Positions 47,939 to 60,184 of a DNA stretch of 64,000 bases are shown here, piece after piece (position 1 is the first letter of the stretch; the number at the start of each line of letters is the position of its first letter). The position numbers and the translations under genes were made by a program. The stretch is from Buddleja alternifolia (taxonomy: Eukaryota > Streptophyta > Magnoliopsida > Lamiales > Scrophulariaceae). The DNA lies in assembly GCA_019426215.1 (NCBI GenBank), contig CM033395.1:14560569-14624568 (forward strand), written 5' to 3'. The notes below the pieces were generated by a model. It saw only the letters and a program-made list of their open reading frames with translations. It searched no databases and had not been told where the DNA came from.

Positions 47939-49572
47939 ACTTATCAATTGCTCGACCTCGAGCAATAAGAGCTATAAGGCAAGACCAACATCATTCAATG
48001 GGAGAAAACAAAACAACTAACTAACTCACTTTCGTGGAGTAAACGATTGCACTTAGCGGGTGCAACAAGCCTTTAAACCTTTGAGTTACCTCAAAGGACG
48101 AGTTATAGTCTCGTGAGGGTTTGCATACGATATACCCACAAAATCTAGCAAATTTTCAATCCCAACCGAATCAACACATCTCAATATGATCAACAAGAAT
48201 GAATGGCATAAAATCAACCTTTTAAATTTCACAAATATATATATACATATCAACTACTTTTGCTTATGTGACACCAATACTTGAAACGACTCCCTAGGGT
48301 GTAGTGAAAAATAAATCTAGGGTATTATAGTCGAGAGGCATCCTTACCAAATTTTGGACATTAATCCCATATCTATCAACTTTTGATCAAACACAAGGCA
48401 CAATAATTATAGATAATCTCATAGCCATTTAAATTTCATTATCTCAAATATTCAACATTCAATTCATATGGAATTTCCATTAAACTTCATTAAGGCTAGA
48501 TCATGTGCAATGTTTTATTCCATTAGGCTTTCTATGACACCCATGTAACAAGTTTTAGATCAATGACTCCCAAACTAGATAGTTTTGGGGCATTAAGTGT
48601 AGAGACACTCCTAAGGATTTAATCACTCGAGTATCAAAGGTCACGGAATAAAACTAGATCTTTTAAACAATTCACTTCTTTTGGCTTGAGCATAGCTCAA
48701 ATTAGCATAATAGTACAGTATATAGGTATGAAACTTTTCACCTCCGGTACGTATTAGCCTGACCACTTTTGGTCATACCAAAATTCAACCTTTTCAATTC
48801 ATTGTTAGCATATAAAATTACTACTCAATTTATAACTTTATGAGAAATCTAAGTTAATATTTCTGGGAATAATTCCTTAAGTGTCTCAAGATGGTTATCC
48901 TCTCAACTCCTCTACCTTCGATTTAAGTGCATTGTGAATCATCTAAAGAATCAATTCTAGTCTAAGGTCTCCACGAGCAATTTCAAAGATATATATTCCA
49001 TTAAATTCAAATTATTTCAAGAATTCATGCCATTTTTCCAAGTCAATCAATTTCAATGCATCAATTGGAAGGATTAAAAATTTTTCATGCTTGATTTTCT
49101 CAACAAAGAAGCATATAAACATGATATCAAACAAACTTTCCCTAAAATTAAGCTAAAAATTAGGATTGCACCATCAAAGTTCAAAATAAGTACTCTTCTA
49201 AACACCCCCAAACTTAAATCCAACATTGTCCCCAATGTTGTTACAACAAGCATACACAACAGTAAAATAACACTTACAACCAAGGATGTTGAAAAACATC
49301 CTTAAACTTCCAATGCATAATCCTATAGCTTCTCCTCCTCTCGAGTAAAATGAGCATGGTCCAAATTTGCATCATATCTAACACTTCAACTTTTCAAACC
49401 ATCAAGCATAAGAAAACATACATGCCAAAAGTGCATGTTTGAACACAACATAAAGAAACAAACTAAACAAAACAAAAACAAAATCAAAAAGAAAAACAAA
49501 CTTACAAACTTGGGTTGCCTCCCAAGAAGCGCTAGTTTAGAGTCGGTAGCTCGACTTTGTGCTCTTTGAGGT
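47939..49572 (-). other. Non-coding 3' half of the Athila-like element
   Basis: No RT, integrase or envelope similarity is present. Two purine-rich minus-strand motifs AAGTTTGGGGGTGT occur here, one beside the 3' LTR (plus 47939-47951) and one 1.26 kb further in (plus 49202-49215). Each lies close to a short perfect hairpin. The stretch 49511-49538 reads TTGGGTTGCCTCCCAAGAAG and so on, a phrase common in such non-autonomous elements. Confidence 0.7.
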
Positions 49573-50690
49573 TCAAATAGGTGGTCCATTTAACACGACC
49601 AAATCCTTGTCATGCCTCCTTTTAGCTCCATGGTTTACTTGCTTCCACTCATATTGCGGGATTTTGCAATAAGCCCTTTGTATTGGATGAGTCTTTTCAA
49701 TCTTACGAGCACGGCGATGGGGTGGAATGTATTTCATGCATAAATCTTCTTTTCCCTCTTTGTTGTGTTTATCATAGGGAATCTCATCCTCCAACTCGAG
49801 TGTGCCCTTAGCCTTGCCATTTGCACATTTCTCATCAAGAGAAGGGTTAATAACATCGATATTGGAACAAGTAAGATCATCCATAGATGGTTTCCTGTTA
49901 TTAGAAGCATCAAATATCACTTTTACATCTCCTACCCTCAATGATAACTTACCTTTTCCCATGTCGATCTTGGCATTGCTAGTGACTAGGAAAGGTCTTC
50001 CTAGAATCAAGGGCATCTCAACATCTTCCTCCATATCAAGGACCACAAAGTCAACCCGGAAAAAGAATTGGTCAACTTGTACAATAACATCTTCTATTAT
50101 CCCCTTTGGTCTCTTAATTGATCCATCGGCGAGTTGGAGGCTCATTGATGTCGGTTTGAGATTTCCAAGACCCAACTTCTTGAAGAGAGAATACGGGAGG
50201 AGATTGATACTTGCTCCCGTATCGCAAATAACCTTTTCAAAAGTAAGAGGGCCAATGGTGCACGAAATGGTGAGCCTCCCCGGGTCCTCACAAAGAGTCG
50301 CCACAATCCTACGGAAAATCGGATCCATATCCTTCTTTTTCGTTTTTTGTGCATTTGGAAATGGAAGACGAACCTCGATGGGATGATGCGTTGGAGTTGA
50401 AGGGCCAGCTGTGGAGGATACAGAATGTGGCGCTTGGGCGTGACAATCGGCGCCTTGGCGCAGCGACAAGGGCGCCTGGGCGTGGATGGATGGCCCTCGG
50501 GCGCATCGGTGCGAACATTATCACCTTTTACCTGTTCGCCACTTCTCAAGGTAATTCCATTGCATTGCTCTTTCGTGTTCTTTTTCGTGTCACTTGGTAA
50601 AGTTCCCGGGGCTCTTTCACTGATTGTCTTTGCCATTTGACCCATTTGTGTCTTCAAATCCTTCATATCCATCATTAAATCCTTCATCAT
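49573..50690 (-). pseudogene. Gag tail and aspartic protease of Athila-like element
   Basis: 50690-50142 begins MMKDLMMDMKDLKTQMGQMA and GITLRSGEQV, the end of Athila Gag, and shifts frame near 50400. In 50469-49573 the protease is clear: FEKVICDTGASINLLPYSLF with the D-T-G-A active site, LQLADGSIKRPKGIIEDVIV, and EMPLILGRPFLVTSNAKIDM. After it comes a linker ending MKYIPPHRRARK and EWKQVNHGAKRRHDKD, then a stop where a full element would continue into RT. The protease frame is intact and may still be coding. Confidence 0.88.
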
Positions 50691-50804
50691 AGTACGGAGT
50701 TCGTTGATTGCTGAATCCGATTTCTTTATTTCCTCATCAAGACGTTCATCGGTTGTAGGAGGCCTAACTTGCCTTTGTACATGAGGATTACCTTGCCTTT
50801 GAGC

Positions 50805-51887
50805 TTAGTTATTGTTGAATGGGGGCCTTGGTGATTGATAGACGCCGGGATGGGCATTTTGTGCCGGATTGGGCCTCCTTGGAAAATTTTCGGGCACATG
50901 GAAGTTCAATTGAGGTCGATTGGCATTTCCAACATAGTTTACATTGCCAACCATTGTTTCCAAAGCAACTTCTTCGCCCAACTCTTGAACACAAGCAATC
51001 TTTTTAGTGGGTGTGATTTCTTCATCATCGGGATAGAGTTCATCTTCCCGGGCTAATTGCTCAATCTTGTCCCACACACTTTGGCAATCGAGCCCAAGGA
51101 GATCACCACCAGCGCCGGCATTGAGCCTATTTCGGATGCCCGAACGGACTCCATCATGGAATCGTAATACTTGCTCGCTCAATCTTAGGTTGTGATCCGG
51201 ACATTTTCGGAGCATGTTTTTATATCTAGCCCATGCCTCGGCTAAGGATTCATGATTCCCCTGCTTAAACTCCTTAATGTTGCTCCTTAGCTCATTGATT
51301 TTGGAGGGTGGAAAGAATTTGCTCAAAAAGGCATCGACCAATTGTCACCATGTTGTGATGGATTGGGGTGGTAGAGATTTGTACCACATGGTCGCCCTTT
51401 CCTTTAATGAGAAGTGGAAGACTCTTAGACGAATTGCATCGAGATCCCGTGGATGAAATTGGGTAGTCATGAGAGTATCGTCTAAAGTCTCCAAATGCTC
51501 ATCAGGTGATTCATGGGGCTCTCCATAGAAGGGTTCGCTTTGCACCATGCTAAAGATGTGTGACGGAATGTGATAATTTGGTGCAAAGAAATTTGGAAAG
51601 ACTACGGGCCCCGGTATAGTGTGGACCCTTGGAGGTAGACTTTCCCGGACCGATGGAAGTCTTTGAGGAGGTGCCGGTTGCATAGCTTGGAATAGATTTT
51701 GCAACCATTCCCTGTTTTCCGGGAGATTTATGTCGGGAAAATTCCCATTTGGATTTAGATTGTCGGCCATTTCTCGAGCGCGTCTACTAGATCGAAGAAC
51801 ACGCTCTATCTCCGGCTCAAAATTGTATAGAGGCTTGTTAGAAGAGCGGGTCATGCACCACAAATTACACCTAACAATTAAACACAA
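50805..51887 (-). pseudogene. gag of Athila-like element (one stop)
   Basis: 51887-51345 includes NPNGNFPDINLPENREWLQN, FSMVQSEPFYGEPHESPDEH and LKERATMWYKSLPPQSITTW. A single TGA (51342-51344) stands where homologues read on. 51341-50805 continues MVDAFLSKFFPPSKINELRS, FKQGNHESLAEAWARYKNML and GLDCQSVWDKIEQLAREDEL. This is a typical Athila Gag, complete but for the stop. The upstream part MTRSSNKPLYNFEPEIERVL suggests the true start near 51854. Confidence 0.9.
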
Positions 51888-51990
51888 AAAACAAAATTAG
51901 AATAATAAAATAAAAGAAAGGTTAGAAATAAACGAAGAACTAAGAATTATGAAAATTTAAACGAAAAATCAAAAACTAAAATGAACAAGT

Positions 51991-52007
51991 CCCCGGCAAC
52001 GGCGCCA
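51991..52007 (-). other. Primer-binding site of Athila-like element
   Basis: On the minus strand TGGCGCCGTTGCCGGGG lies six bases inside the 5' LTR end (TGTCA). It matches the tRNA-Asp-type site widely seen in Athila elements. Confidence 0.88.
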
Positions 52008-52013
52008 AAAACT

Positions 52014-53939
52014 TGACACGCTAAAAGCTAACGTGCTATGATAGCCAGTGCACTAGTCGTGTGTAGTAATAAGTGTGGACGAAAAGTCCGGGTTGTCGAA
52101 CCACGGAGACTTGAATTTTAGTTTATGATTTTAACGAGAAAAGAACAAATATAATTAAAGTAAATTATAGGTAAAATGCATACAATAAGAACAAGATTAC
52201 ACAATTGATTTTACACAAAGTATAAAGGGAGACTAAGGCACATGCTAGGTTCAAATTGATCAATTATACTTATAAAGATTCTAGTTGAAGGATTACGCTT
52301 ATATTGTTATGGTGAGAACTCCGAGGGTAGAGAATAACCGATGTCTCGCGTATAAACTCCTATGCTTAGATCGTGATTTCCCAAATATTCCTATCCAGAA
52401 ATCTAACCACTAAACATGCATTAACTTACTAGAGTTCACTCGATTTGAATCGAACAACTTCACCCGGGAATCTTTACCTATGTCTAGGGCAATTCCTCAT
52501 TAGTTGCGGGTCATGATGTGAATTTCTTGCACCCTAAGTCAATTTTCTCCCGAAATATTAACCTAGGCATAAGATTCTAACATATAGTGATCAAGTATAT
52601 GCAAGATAGGCAAAAACACAAATTCACATCACATAACAATATAAGAACAACCTCAACAATCATCTATTATAAGCATATATCACAATTTGACCTTACATGG
52701 CCTTAGTCTTATGAATTTAGTTCATGATAGATATTATGAAAAACAATAATGAATAAATACACATGTTCATAGACATGAATGAAATGAAAAGGCTATAAAA
52801 ACTCCCTCTAATGTGATAGATGATGGCCCCTTGATTGGAGCTTCAATTCCTAGCTTTCTCCTCTTAGAATGATGAAGAATGGTGATGAATGAAGCTTGAG
52901 GACCGATTCCTCCTCCTCCTCTCCTCCAAGAATCTGAAATTGATAGTGAATTATGAAGAGTATGGGTTCCCCCTCCTTTTATAGCCAAAATTCCACTAAA
53001 GTATGCATTAAGAATTCCCATTAAAGTTCCCCAATGAGAATTCCACCTAAGGTGATGCTTAAAGTTTGGCTTTTAAGATTCCAACCAGCTAAAAAATGCT
53101 AAACTTTCGGCCCTTAAGAATTCCACCAAGCATAACCATGTGAAAACTTCAACAAAACACATGCATGCTGCCATTTTCTTGCTTTCCAGTGCAGTCTTAG
53201 TATTTGCCTCATAAAATTCTCCACAGATCTCCAAATTGGATGATTCAAGTCCCCATGTTTAGATACAACATAGATCTACAACTTTCCAGAAGGACATTTT
53301 GTCTAATTCAGTCGCTAAGTGTACCTAAATTACGTTTCAATATGGAGGTTGTTTCTGATTTGGCACCCATAAAGTAAATCTACCAAGAAACACACTTATG
53401 ACAACCCCTCAACACATGTGCTGAATTATGGCCAAAAGTGATTCTTACCCATCATATAATGCTGGAATTTAGGTTGAAAAGGAGTAACATTCGGACTATC
53501 CATGCCTAGGCATGACTAGGAGGGCGTTGGGGCGTATCCTGACACATGTACTTCTTTGTTCGGCGCAGCAATTGTATTTCCTTCACAATTATCTCTATAG
53601 AACTCCGATTTGGATGTTTCAAGTTCCCATTTGAAGCTAAGATATACATCTAAAACTTTGTAGAAGGAAACTTTGTCTAAGTCGGTCTCGAAATGTACGG
53701 AATTATCGCTCGAATGTGGTAGGAGATGCATAAATCGCCTAGGTGTTGAAAAACATGCTTGAACTTGTTTTGTACATCGTTTTTCTTCCCTTTTCTTCAT
53801 GTATTCTCATTTATTACCTGTATTCACTTAACACACCTATTAAATGCAAATGGGACATGATTTAAGCAATAAGTGAATCCAAATCATAAGAATTACGGTC
53901 TTAAAAACACGTAAAAACACCTCTTATCAATCAACGATA
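52014..53939 (-). repeat. 5' LTR of Athila-like element, complete
   Basis: 1926 bp with TGATAAGAGG at its minus-strand start and ...GCGTGTCA at its end. It is almost identical to the truncated left copy. Confidence 0.92.
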
Positions 53940-54164
53940 TCATCACCTGCTCGCTCGTAAAGACAAGTGTCATGATGACTCAGTAGGTTAGTGACCTATA
54001 GTTCGTGACTTACCATGACAAGTAAGCCATGTATCTCTCTCAGCTAAATACATCTTTGTCCTTTCCTGAATATTCCCCATTAACCGCACAAGAATGACCA
54101 ATCACATTCTATGTTTATATCTTAACATTCCCCACGTGGCCAAAACCAACATTCTCCTGCTGCC

Positions 54165-54710
54165 ATGCCCAATTCCTCTTTGTCAGTCAAAGATCACTTT
54201 ACCCATCCAACTAGCCTTAATTCTTCTGCCCAAGAAATTGAATGTTGCATGGGAACAGTGAATCCCACTATCCATGCATGCAATTATAAAACAACCCCAG
54301 CACATAATGAATCCCATTTTCATTCCAATTCTCTTGCTTCTTGTTTTGAACCAACTGAAAATGGCCCTACTTTCCTTCCACCATCCCCACCAACATCTTT
54401 GAGCCCCCCCACCAGCCCACAGTCGTCATCCAGCTCCGAGTTGAGCCCACAGAGATCACCCCGAACTACTCTTCTCAACGGACATGCAAGGATCGTTCAG
54501 AATGAGCATCTCAACTCAAAATGCAACTCCGTTTCTTCTAACGGCATTCTCCAATCCTCTTCACCTTCAACGCAGCTGGAGTCCTCCATTACCCTAAACC
54601 CCACCACATCCGTCCTCCCTAAACCAAGACAACTACCATCTCTTCCCGCCATAAATGAAAACTTACCACCAAGCTCCCCTTCTCTTTCCTCTGATGCTGC
54701 CGACTCCTAA
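54165..54710 (+). pseudogene. LINE ORF1 C-terminal tail
   Basis: The frame is Ser/Pro-rich with little sequence complexity (FLPPSPPTSLSPPTSPQSSS). It lies where L1 ORF1 tails normally sit, before the endonuclease. Assignment rests on position; no domain is visible. Confidence 0.5.
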
Positions 54711-55138
54711 AAATATCCTCCCGAATTTGAACTATCTTTCACTTTTAGCTCCTGGGCCTCATCCCCTTCCAATGCTCCCCCTTCTTATCATTGATCCTCA
54801 GCTCGTTACACCAATCCTCATGTACACTCACGGACGAGATCGTTTTCTAAATCCAACACCAAATATTTACATCGTCCAACCCTTCTTTGTCAACCCACAA
54901 ATGTTCAGCACTGAACCGCAAATTCAGGCTACAATTCTCGACATCCTACAAAGGCAAGAAATCCACCCGTTCAGAGGACAACTCGAACATTATCTTGTGA
55001 TTTTCCTGGTTCCAAGAGGTCCGCCTCAACCCTCGACACACATAGTGCGCCTAAATGGGTTTTTGATGGAAATTAATCACATGATGCCTGGTTCCAGCAA
55101 CCTGCCCATGAATTCTCCCTCGGAAGCAATGAAAATAC

Positions 55139-57890
55139 TAGCGTGGAATGTTAGGGGTACAAATCGGGCGGACTTTGTTCCACAGGCCCGACATGTTATA
55201 TCTATGAATCAACCTCATGTCTTTGTAGTTCTAGATACTCGCATGGAGGAGATTTCAGCCTGTGCTTCAATCAGCTATTTACCTTATGATGCTAATGAAA
55301 TTGTTCCTGCTCAGGGTCTTATAGGAGGCATGTGGGTTCTTTGGAATGTGAATCAGGTTACAATGCATGGGAGGCAGTTGAACGAATGATCAATGCACAT
55401 GGAAATATATTCAACACCCATTGACCCACCAATGCTGATGTCAGCAATTTACAATGCTCCTTGTGCGCCTGGACAATTTTCAGTATGAGAAGATCTAACT
55501 TCTTATGCTTCTTCTGTCAATCTACCTTGGTTAGTAATAGACGATTTTAATAGTGTGCTATCATCTAATGATAAGTTTGGTGGGCGTCCTGTGTCCTTTG
55601 CCAGAATCCAAATGTTTCAATCGGTTTTAAGTACATGCAATCTGATTAATTTAAAATTTAGTGGGCACCCGTATACCTGGTCTAATAAACAATTTGGTAA
55701 ATTTTTTATTTGTTAAAGACTTGATAAAGGGTTAGTAAACTAAGAATGGATGGATCGGTTCCCAAACACCAAATTAACAAATCTCGTGGCCCCATCGTCT
55801 GACCATTCCCCGATTCTCATTGACACGGTAGCAAATCAACATAGAGTAACTAAATCCTTTCGATTTGAGAATGCATGGGCGTTACACCAAGATTATGTAG
55901 AAATAGCTAAATTTGCTTGGGCTAGTGTGTCTTTGGGAGGGTCACCTGAATCTTTTTTTCCCCAAAAGTATCATAAGTTTGTGCAACAATCATTTTGTTG
56001 GAAAAAACATTGCTTGGGGCATGTGGATAATAGGATTCTTGCTCTTAATAGGGATTTAGCTAACCATTATTGCCAAATCAATAGAATATCAAGTAATGCA
56101 TGGCTTGCAACTAAGATAGATGTTGCCCAATAGCTCTAATCTCTTCTTTATCATAAAAATGTTTATTGGAAGCAAAGATCTTGAGTAAATTGGTTAAAGG
56201 ATAGAGGCCTAAATACACAGTTTTTCTATGATTATGCAACCCATCGAAGATGTAATAAATTTATACAAGGTGTCAAATCACACAACGGTCCATGGGTTTT
56301 CGATTCAAACAGTATACAACAAGAATTCATGAATTTTTCCAAAAATCTCTCTCATCATCGGATCAGGATCCAAAGCTTTTCCAATGTGTAAATACACCAT
56401 CAATTTCAACTGAAAATGCAGATCTTTTGGAAGAAATACCGTCTTTGGAGGAAATTAAAAAAACAGTGTTTAGAATAGGACCAGATAAAGTCTCTGGTCC
56501 AGATGGTCTAAAAAGTTTCTTTTACCAATTATTTTGGACCAACTTGAACTGTTAATTTGCGAAATTGTGCAAGATTTATTCATCACCGGTTCAATGCCTG
56601 CGGTATTCAATCATACAAGGATCGTGCTCATTCTCAAAAGGGATAACCCATCTCAAATGTCCCATTTTAGACCAATTAGATTGTCCAACATGATTTATAA
56701 AATAATTTCAAATATATTTGCGGGACGAATTCGTCAATTTTTGTCAAAGATTGTGTCGCCTTTTCAAAATGCCTTTGTGCTAGGTCAATTCATTTCTGAC
56801 AACACTCTTATTGCTCATGAGCTTTTACATACAATGAATTCCAAAAAACCTAAACAATTTTTTATGACACTCAAACTGGATTTGGAAAAACCTTATGATA
56901 CGTTGGAATGGGATTTTATTCAGTTTGCTTTGAAAAAATATATTTTTCCCAAAAAAACCATTCATTTGATTTTAGAATGTGTATCCTCCGTATCGTTTTC
57001 GGTGCAAATCAATGGCTCTGACTCCCCAACATGGTTTCCAAAATGGGGAATTTGACTAGGAGATCCTCTCTCACCTCACTTATTTATTCTCTGTCTTGAC
57101 TTATTAGTTCTCCGTCTAATGGAAGGAGCCCAAAATCATGATTTGGAACCACTTCGATTTAGATCACAAGGCCCGTTAATCCCATGCTTGCCTTTGCTGA
57201 TGATTGCCTATTGTTTACGAAAATTTCACACCATTCAACTAATTTTATTTCAAAAATATTAGATGATTTCCAAGCTGCTTTGGGACAATGTGTGAATTGG
57301 TCCAAATCTAAAGTTTATTTCTTGAAAAATACCCCGAGATGTGTTCAATCGTCTATTGTTCGACAGTTAGGCTTCAGTAGGGGTATCATAGGAGATAAGT
57401 ATCTAGGCATACCGTTTTGCTCAAAAAGAATTACTTCTTCGATGTGTTCAAATATTTTGGAGAAAGTACAAAATCGCATTTCCACATGGTATACAAAGTT
57501 CCTATCTTATGCGGGGCGAGAAGTGTTAATTAAATATGTTCTTAGTTGTCTTCCTCATTATTATATGTCTGTTCTAAAGCTTCATGCACTCACAATAAAT
57601 ACTATACACAAGATGTGTAAAATGTTCCTATGAAATGCTACATCTACTGATTCCAAACTGGGTCAGCTGAATTGAGCCATTGTATGCTAACCACGTGAAA
57701 CAGGGAGATTAGGAATCAAAGACCTCGCTACCCTAAATAATGCGTTTCTTTTAAAATTGGCCTCAAGACTAACAACCCAACCCAATTCTATTAGGGCCCA
57801 ACCCCTTTAAGCAAAGTATTTCTCTTTGTCTTCTCTAGTAGAATCTCATGCTCGTCCTCAACATAGCTGGTTATGGAAACTGATATGCCC
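55139..57890 (+). pseudogene. LINE ORF2: endonuclease and reverse transcriptase (broken)
   Basis: ORF2 begins MKILAWNVRGTNRADFVPQA (55139), the AP endonuclease start. FSGHPYTWSNKQFGKF, LVAPSSDHSPILID and further endonuclease pieces follow with stops. RT shows FRIGPDKVSGPDGLKSFFYQ, NHTRIVLILKRDNPSQMSHF, FRPIRLSNMIYKIISNIFAG, then LGDPLSPHLFILCLDLL after a stop. The catalytic FADD lies in MLAFADDCLLF (57184-57216). After GREVLIKYVLSCLPHYYMSV the frame decays and ends at HSWLWKLICP near 57890. At least six stops are seen. Confidence 0.88.
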
Positions 57891-58642
57891 GTAAATTATT
57901 ACGACATAGTCTTGGGCTTTATTAAAAGATGGGCTCAAACGAAGGATGAAGCAGTGAGCCAAAAATAAGAAGGAGCCCAAATGTTTCGAGGAGGTTTCAC
58001 AAAAGAGGGCTCAAAGGAAGCCTAGAAATCGGAGCATTGATTGTCTATTCAAGAAGGATAGCTGAGTAAGTCATAAAGAAGCCAAAAGATAGCTGAAAGG
58101 AATAATGGAAGGCATGGCTCAAGAAGGATAGCTAGAAGAAATAATGAAAGGCTCGGATCAAGAAAGATAGCTTGAGGAAATAGGAGGAAGGCTCAGATCA
58201 AGAAGGATAGCTCGAGAAGGAATAAGATTGGACAAAAATCAAATTGTATCCAATCCTACCTAATATCCCTGAAAGAAGAAGAGATGAATCATCATCTCCC
58301 CAAAAAATGGCGAAGTGGCTGGCCACTCCTAGAGGAAAGAGGAGAGAGAATTCGGCCATTGAGGCCTATAAATAGGAGAATTTCTATTTTTTGTAATTTT
58401 AGATTGACAATTCAAGAAAAGAAAAAGTAGATTATTTCTATGTTCTTCATTTCCTTTGGAGAAAAATAAAAGCATCAAGGGAAATTTAAAATGTTTTCAT
58501 TTGTCTATTTTCCATTAAAAGTTTGACATTCATTTCACAAAAATTACTCGTCTTCCATGAACGTTAGATTTCTCATACATATATAAATAAAATCGCATTT
58601 TTAATTAGCACGACTTTCTTGGTGTAAAATCGAACCGCATCA
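57891..58642 (+). repeat. 5' LTR of second Tat-lineage element (left edge inferred)
   Basis: The right end is set by CGAACCGCATCA followed by the primer site. The left end is placed where LINE similarity stops (GCCC|GTAAATTATTACGAC) and lacks a clear TG. A TATA-like CTATAAATAG lies at 58366-58375. Imperfect repeats of AAGAAGGATAGCT occur at 58060-58220. Confidence 0.7.
58366..58375 (+). promoter_or_regulatory. TATA box of LTR promoter
   Basis: CTATAAATAG is a near-consensus plant TATA box, 267 bp before the LTR end. That position would put the transcript start in the LTR's last third. No experimental support is available. Confidence 0.5.
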
Positions 58643-58644
58643 AG

Positions 58645-58660
58645 TGGTGCCGTCTGTGGG
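58645..58660 (+). other. Primer-binding site of second Tat-lineage element
   Basis: TGGTGCCGTCTGTGGG starts three bases after the LTR. It matches the common TGGCGCCGTCTGTGGG site of plant Tat elements with one change. Confidence 0.82.
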
Positions 58661-60184
58661 AAAACCTAAGTTAAAGACGTGAGTTGTGATGACAAATTTT
58701 GAAGAAAATCCAGAATTTTGACTCTTTTCCACTTTCCGATGTGGAAATATCGGTTTTGGAGTGAAAAGAATTACTTTTGACCAAATTAGGCGATTCTACG
58801 CAGTTATGGAAATATCGACATATTTGGAGTTACATACATCCATTTTCAGTGATTTTTATATGACTGAAAAGCCAAGACAAAGACCTACAATAGTTATACA
58901 GACGTCCAGATCCAGTTCGGAAGTACGAAGGCTCGAAAGTGTTCATGAAGATGAATCAGAATTCGGTTGCGAACTACGCTGCGTAGTTTCAGTGGAAAAA
59001 TCATAAATCGCGATTCAGGCCTTGGATTTGGTCAAGGTCAGTTGGACTGAAAAGATCACGAGCAGTTCTACAACTTTATAGATAGAACTAAAGTCAGATT
59101 CCGACTGGATCCTTTGGGAAACAGCGCCCAAAGATATGGAAGAAAATCCTAGCAAGAGACCTAGCCATGGAGAAGACCGGCGTACAGGGAGTTTTGGATA
59201 GAATCTAGCCACACACGTCCCACATTCCCGGATGTGAAACCAAGGTGGTCTCCAATAGAAATGTGCCTTAGCTAGCTGATCAGCAGGAGTGCCATTCATT
59301 TCACAGGCGACTGTGATGACGTATGCACCAGGAGTTATACAGCCAACACATTTGTCAGCTATCCTGGGAGCCCTATGCCCTTCACAGGTGACTGTGATGG
59401 TGTGCCCACCAGGAGTTATCCCGCTAACACTCTTACCAGCTGTCTCGAGAGTGTCATTCCCTTCACAGGCGACTATGATGGTATACACACTAAATTTAAC
59501 CTGCAAGCACTCCTATCATCTACCCCTTATGAGCACCCTGGCCCAAAGCACCCGCATCACAAGGAGTTACCAAGCATACATCGTTGGTACAAGAAAGTGG
59601 ACCTGTCAATGGCGAGGAGCATCAAGGAAAAGAAAGAAGGTAGGAGTACACACTTGATGCATTTGACGACATCTCCTTGAGCTATATGCTAGGGAAAATG
59701 CTTCTTAGCTAGCGTACATGCGTTTGGTGCTCCCTGGCGTCTGGCAAAGCATGGCATTACTGAAAAATGGACCTCCCATGGTCAAAGAGAAACAAGTTGA
59801 AAGAGGAGGCCCGAAGCATGCTGCTATTGGAGAATGCACAGCATACACACTCTGTGCCCTACAACCTGCTACTGAGCATGCCTCCATTGGAGAATGCACC
59901 CCAGTTAGCTAGTCAATAGGAACATCTGTTTGCCATTGCCATGGGTTCGATCCTTTAAAACAACATCGTAATCAGCAATCTCAACAAATCCACACTAATC
60001 ACCCGAAGAAAATCAAGTCATTCCAACTACTGGAGAAGACCCGAGCTCGGCGCTATCATCCATCCCCATCGTTGGCTCAGAAGTAGTCTCAGTTGATCCC
60101 TAAGCTATAGAGCCACCGAAACATGTCTCTTCACAGCCGTCCGTAATGACTCTTTAGAAGGCTAGAAATGAGACCCATCCAATC
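58661..60184 (+). other. 5' internal leader of second Tat-lineage element
   Basis: There is no clear protein family. Three imperfect tandem copies of an approximately 81-bp unit lie at 59300-59540, each starting TTCACAGG(C/T)GACT. A short duplicated phrase CATTGGAGAATGCAC follows near 59828-59900. The frames crossing this stretch are repeat-derived. Confidence 0.6.

Larger units (their letters stand above)
46130..53939 (-). mobile_element. Athila-like gag-protease-only LTR element (non-autonomous)
   Basis: Long LTRs (left 46130-47938, right 52014-53939) flank 4.1 kb of internal DNA with gag and protease but no RT, RNase H, integrase or envelope. The minus-strand primer site TGGCGCCGTTGCCGGGG is the tRNA-Asp-like site usual in Athila elements. 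By eye the LTRs differ at about 14 sites in 1.8 kb, under 1 percent, so the insertion is young. The left LTR lacks its outer 116 bp, and no target duplication can be seen. It must depend on enzymes from a full relative. Confidence 0.9.
53940..57890 (+). mobile_element. L1-type LINE, 3' portion
   Basis: This continues the LINE begun at 45463. It holds a Ser/Pro-rich ORF1 tail, an AP-type endonuclease and a reverse transcriptase. It is cut off near 57890 by the LTR of the next element, so RNase H, 3' tail and poly(A) are lost. The middle of ORF1, including the CCHC knuckle, is absent between 46129 and 54160. The 53940-54164 stretch has no recognisable coding. Confidence 0.85.

Noticed and set aside
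50349..50640. Plus-strand frames opposite the gag/protease region
   Set aside because: They are antisense shadows of a clearly recognised Athila-type Gag and protease.
54655..55389. 244-codon frame as one protein
   Set aside because: Its first half overlaps the ORF1 tail in another frame. Only the part from 55139 is recognisable as LINE endonuclease, so the long frame is a chance extension.
59015..59506. 163-codon minus-strand frame with repeated ITPG motifs
   Set aside because: Created by the roughly 81-bp tandem repeat read in reverse; no protein family and no start context.
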